Source: Chloroflexota bacterium
Lineage (GTDB): Bacteria > Chloroflexota > Dehalococcoidia > GIF9 > UBA5629
NCBI GenBank assembly: GCA_016875975.1
Contig: VGOF01000076.1
Coordinates: 1 to 7,152 of the forward strand
Length of the DNA stretch: 7,152 nt
Direction: 5' to 3'
Of this stretch, positions 6,858-7,152 are shown piece by piece. The notes below the pieces were generated by a model. The model did no database searches, was not told the DNA's origin, and saw only the letters and a list, made by a program, of their open reading frames with translations. The stretch's first letter is position 1, and each line of letters begins with the position of its first letter. A program made the position numbers and the translations under genes.

Positions 6858-6883
6858 CAAAACCCTTGCCGCCTAGTATTCGG

Positions 6884-6894
6884 CAGCGTCGCTG
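6884..6894. promoter_or_regulatory. Palindrome CAGCG-T-CGCTG between the divergent promoters
   Basis: Two perfect 5-base arms flank a single T. The site lies about 30 bases upstream of the dnaE -10 and 10 bases upstream of the -35 of the divergent membrane-protein gene. It could be a regulator site shared by both promoters. It is short enough to be chance. Confidence 0.3.
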
Positions 6895-6904
6895 GCTGAG
6901 GTAA

Positions 6905-6940
6905 TTGACAATAGCAGGCTGGCCTACTATTATCGGGCCA
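6905..6940 (+). promoter_or_regulatory. Near-consensus sigma-70 type promoter of the DUF1461-like gene
   Basis: TTGACA (6905-6910) matches the -35 consensus exactly. A 17-base spacer leads to TATTAT (6928-6933), five of six matches to TATAAT. The predicted start is near 6940, only about 18 bases before the ATG, with the GGAG ribosome site in the leader. It is the strongest promoter by eye in this window, and its -10 lies inside a perfect inverted repeat. Confidence 0.82.
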
Positions 6941-6941
6941 G
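6919..6941. promoter_or_regulatory. Perfect inverted repeat CTGGCC-N11-GGCCAG over the -10 box (candidate operator)
   Basis: CTGGCC (6919-6924) and GGCCAG (6936-6941) are exact inverted arms around an 11-base spacer that contains the TATTAT box. Centre-to-centre spacing is 17 bases. A dimeric repressor bound here would cover the -10 and start site. As RNA the repeat would lie almost wholly upstream of the predicted start, so a DNA-binding role is more likely than an RNA hairpin. The regulator is unknown. Confidence 0.5.
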
Positions 6942-6946
6942 ATTTC

Positions 6947-6950
6947 GGAG
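6947..6950 (+). promoter_or_regulatory. Ribosome binding site of the DUF1461-like gene
   Basis: GGAG ends 7 bases before the ATG at 6958. This is ideal spacing and fixes the start of the truncated gene. Confidence 0.7.
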
Positions 6951-6957
6951 TCGCGAG

Positions 6958-7152
6958 ATGAAGGTTGTGCGTAGTATGGTCTTCTGGCTGTTCGTATTTT
7001 GTTTGCCTGTGTTGATTGTCACTAACATTATCCGTTGGGCGGTTAGCGAAATAAGGCTTTATGAGTATGGTTTCGAAAAATACCGGATAGACGAAGTTAC
7101 CGGCATAGATGTTCTGCAATTAAGGGAAGTGGCACAGCGTCTGATTGATTAC
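6958..7152 (+). CDS. Membrane protein resembling DUF1461/TIGR01906 (Lit-like), 5' part only
   Basis: Sixty-five codons are visible before the right edge, with no stop. The start MKVVRSMVFWLFVFCLPVLI is a short basic head followed by a hydrophobic helix of about 20 residues (7-28), so the protein is anchored in the membrane. After it comes a soluble stretch with YEYGFEKYRIDEVTGID (35-51) and LREVAQRLIDY (55-65). That pattern resembles the start of TIGR01906/DUF1461 integral membrane proteins, where an F/Y-K-Y segment and a GI(S/D)-type turn precede an LI-x-YL helix. Lit, an intramolecular lipoprotein transacylase of some Firmicutes, belongs to that Pfam family. Whether this member does the same cannot be judged from one quarter to one third of the protein. 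The start is set by GGAG and a near-consensus promoter. It is divergent from dnaE. Confidence 0.6.
   Translation, partial: MKVVRSMVFWLFVFCLPVLIVTNIIRWAVSEIRLYEYGFEKYRIDEVTGIDVLQLREVAQRLIDY

Noticed and set aside
6850..7119. Minus-strand open frame of 89 codons across the dnaE upstream gap
   Set aside because: Overlaps both divergent promoters and the start of the DUF1461-like gene; no recognisable domain.
1..7152. CRISPR array, tRNA, rRNA, transposase or phage genes
   Set aside because: No regularly spaced direct repeats, cloverleaf-like segments or mobile-element proteins were seen on either strand.

Overview
The window (about 50% GC, no repeats of mobile-element type, no RNA genes seen) looks like a chromosomal core region of a bacterium of the phylum Chloroflexota, most likely near the class Dehalococcoidia. 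The main clue is a bacterial Vms1-like release factor of the type described from Actinobacteria and Chloroflexi. It sits beside an archaeal-type NrpR/DUF128 regulator, which is rare in bacteria. The lineage is inferred from gene content by eye and was not tested with a search.

Layout: (1) 2-1255, + strand, the C-terminal half of MutS2 (end of the ATPase, coiled coil, KOW-like segment, Smr domain), cut by the left edge. (2) 1287-2033, + strand, a 248-residue acVLRF1-type peptidyl-tRNA hydrolase 31 bases downstream, probably in the same transcript. (3) 2034-2276, a 243-base intergenic region with degenerate repeat-like sequence, three GGCGATG copies and a clear extended -10 promoter. (4) 2277-3278, + strand, an NrpR-like transcription regulator with one winged helix and one DUF128 domain. 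(5) 3324-6815, - strand, a full-length DNA polymerase III alpha subunit (dnaE), convergent with the regulator. (6) 6816-6957, a compact divergent promoter region with a near-consensus promoter, a perfect inverted repeat over its -10 box, and a second small palindrome. (7) 6958-7152, + strand, the first 65 codons of a membrane protein resembling DUF1461/TIGR01906 (the family that includes the lipoprotein transacylase Lit), cut by the right edge.

The most interesting feature is the mutS2-VLRF1 pair. In Bacillus subtilis MutS2 has been reported to act on collided ribosomes. VLRF1 proteins release nascent chains from the stalled peptidyl-tRNA that remains on the large subunit. Their adjacency suggests a two-step ribosome-rescue unit: a collision sensor or splitter followed by a release factor. 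This is an inference from neighbourhood and family knowledge. The rest of the window is replication (dnaE) and probable nitrogen or 2-oxoglutarate-linked regulation (NrpR-like), with no evident functional link to the first pair.
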